From assembly GCA_903851455.1 (NCBI GenBank), contig CAINOM010000160.1:1-6618 (forward strand): DNA of 6,618 nt, read 5' to 3'. Made by a program: the position numbers and the translations under genes. Under the pieces are notes generated by a model, which ran no database searches, had not been told where the DNA came from, and saw nothing but the letters and a program-made list of their open reading frames with translations. This document shows, piece by piece, positions 6,117 to 6,618 of this stretch. Position 1 is the first letter of the stretch; each line of letters starts with the position of its first letter. Source of the stretch: an uncultured Bacteroidota bacterium (lineage in GTDB: Bacteria; Bacteroidota; Bacteroidia; Chitinophagales; Chitinophagaceae).

Positions 6117-6545
6117 CTACCTGCCAACCTTCGAGGCAATGCGCTCTATGAATTCGTCGATCATCTGGTTATATCCGTCCTTATTCGTTGGTTTCTGGGC
6201 AACAGAAACAGCGCCACAGGCCATACAGTTGTCGGTCAGGTTTTGATCGGCATAAGTGGAATAAACAAAGACGGGAATGTGGGCATATTCCGGATCTGCC
6301 TTCAGGCGCTTCAATGTATCCAGCCCGTTCATTTTGGGCATATTCTGATCCAGCAATATGATATCGGGCAACCCCTTTCCTTTTCCCGGATCTTCCAGGT
6401 ATTTGAACACATCGAGGCCATTCTCCGCGCAATCAAGCACCCTGATGTCTTGCCGGTCTTCAAGGAAATAAACAAAAAAGAATTTGTCATCGGCGTCGTC
6501 TTCTGCGAGCAGGATATTCATTTTGCGCATAAAGGAACATTTCAT
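6117..6545 (-). CDS. Single-domain response regulator (CheY/Rcp1-like receiver)
   Basis: A 142-residue stand-alone receiver domain with no output domain; it probably acts by protein-protein contact or as a phosphorelay intermediate in the cytoplasm. The acidic pocket is E15-D16-D17 (AEDDADD), the phosphoacceptor is D66 in IILLDQNMPKMNG, the switch hydroxyl is S96 in VFVYSTYAD, and the conserved lysine is K118 in QKP. The STY following IPVFVY corresponds to the TTS of Rcp1-like regulators common beside sensor kinases in Bacteroidota. The aromatic switch position (K-3, Tyr106 in CheY) is V115, which is unusual. A CMAC motif (107-110) lies in the region before it. The start at ATG 6545 is favoured because it overlaps the stop of the upstream kinase as ATGA; M6 or M9 (just before NILLAEDD) are possible alternatives. 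The adjacent kinase fragment is the obvious phosphodonor candidate. Confidence 0.93.
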   Translation of the reverse strand: MKCSFMRKMNILLAEDDADDKFFFVYFLEDRQDIRVLDCAENGLDVFKYLEDPGKGKGLPDIILLDQNMPKMNGLDTLKRLKADPEYAHIPVFVYSTYADQNLTDNCMACGAVSVAQKPTNKDGYNQMIDEFIERIASKVGR

Positions 6546-6618
6546 AGGGTCTGCGTGAGTGGCAGAACAATTATAAATTCTGAGCCCTCGCCAGGCGTAC
6601 TCCTGACAGTGATCAGCC
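6542..6618 (-). CDS. Histidine kinase, C-terminal fragment (5' part outside window)
   Basis: Reading the minus strand from 6616 gives 24 codons, LITVRSTPGEGSEFIIVLPL then TQTL, and TGA at 6544-6542. I-x-V-x-S-x-x-G-x-G-S-x-F-x-V-x-L-P is the final block of the HATPase_c ATP-binding domain, with the G-E-G-S glycine box and the last two strands. The fragment therefore is the end of a sensor histidine kinase whose sensor and His-phosphotransfer parts lie beyond the right edge. Its stop overlaps the start of the response regulator (ATGA, 4 bases), a hallmark of translational coupling in one operon. The kinase subclass and signal cannot be determined. The fragment is short, but the motif match is good and the overlap geometry supports it. 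Confidence 0.85.
   Translation of the reverse strand, partial: LITVRSTPGEGSEFIIVLPLTQTL

Overview
The window looks like an ordinary chromosomal stretch from a Bacteroidota bacterium, most likely a Chitinophagaceae-like member. The evidence is protein style (PanB, Kup and PLP-binding protein all read like Bacteroidota versions), near-absence of Shine-Dalgarno sequences, several promoters fitting the Bacteroidota TTG / TAnnTTTG pattern, and a CCCCTAAAGGGG-type G/C-run repeat of a kind I associate with this phylum. This placement is inferred from reading, not from a database search.

Layout from left to right: (1) the 3' part of an A+T-rich plus-strand gene for an uncharacterised helical, TPR-like repeat protein, cut by the left edge; (2) a minus-strand kup potassium transporter with a TTG start, whose last codons run into the G/C-run repeat; (3) a divergent small plus-strand gene for a secreted, probably beta-rich protein; (4) panB (pantothenate synthesis), then after 78 bases with a hairpin, a YggS/PLPBP-family pyridoxal phosphate protein, both on plus; (5) a convergent minus-strand MFS transporter ending 7 bases from the YggS gene; (6) at the right edge, a minus-strand two-component pair: the last 24 codons of a histidine kinase overlapping by ATGA with a single-domain CheY/Rcp1-like response regulator.

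No gap without a gene exceeds about 165 bases (3022-3184 before panB is the longest). It holds a probable panB promoter and no convincing terminator. There are no RNA genes, CRISPR arrays, insertion sequences or phage genes that I can support.

Functionally these are mostly independent housekeeping units. The one suggestive pairing is panB with yggS: PanB consumes the valine precursor 2-oxoisovalerate, and YggS-family proteins are known to influence valine/isoleucine and CoA metabolism. I found no convincing undescribed multi-gene system. The observations most worth a second look are the repeat-encoded Kup tail, the response regulator lacking the aromatic switch residue, the edge histidine kinase fragment, and the two unrecognised proteins.
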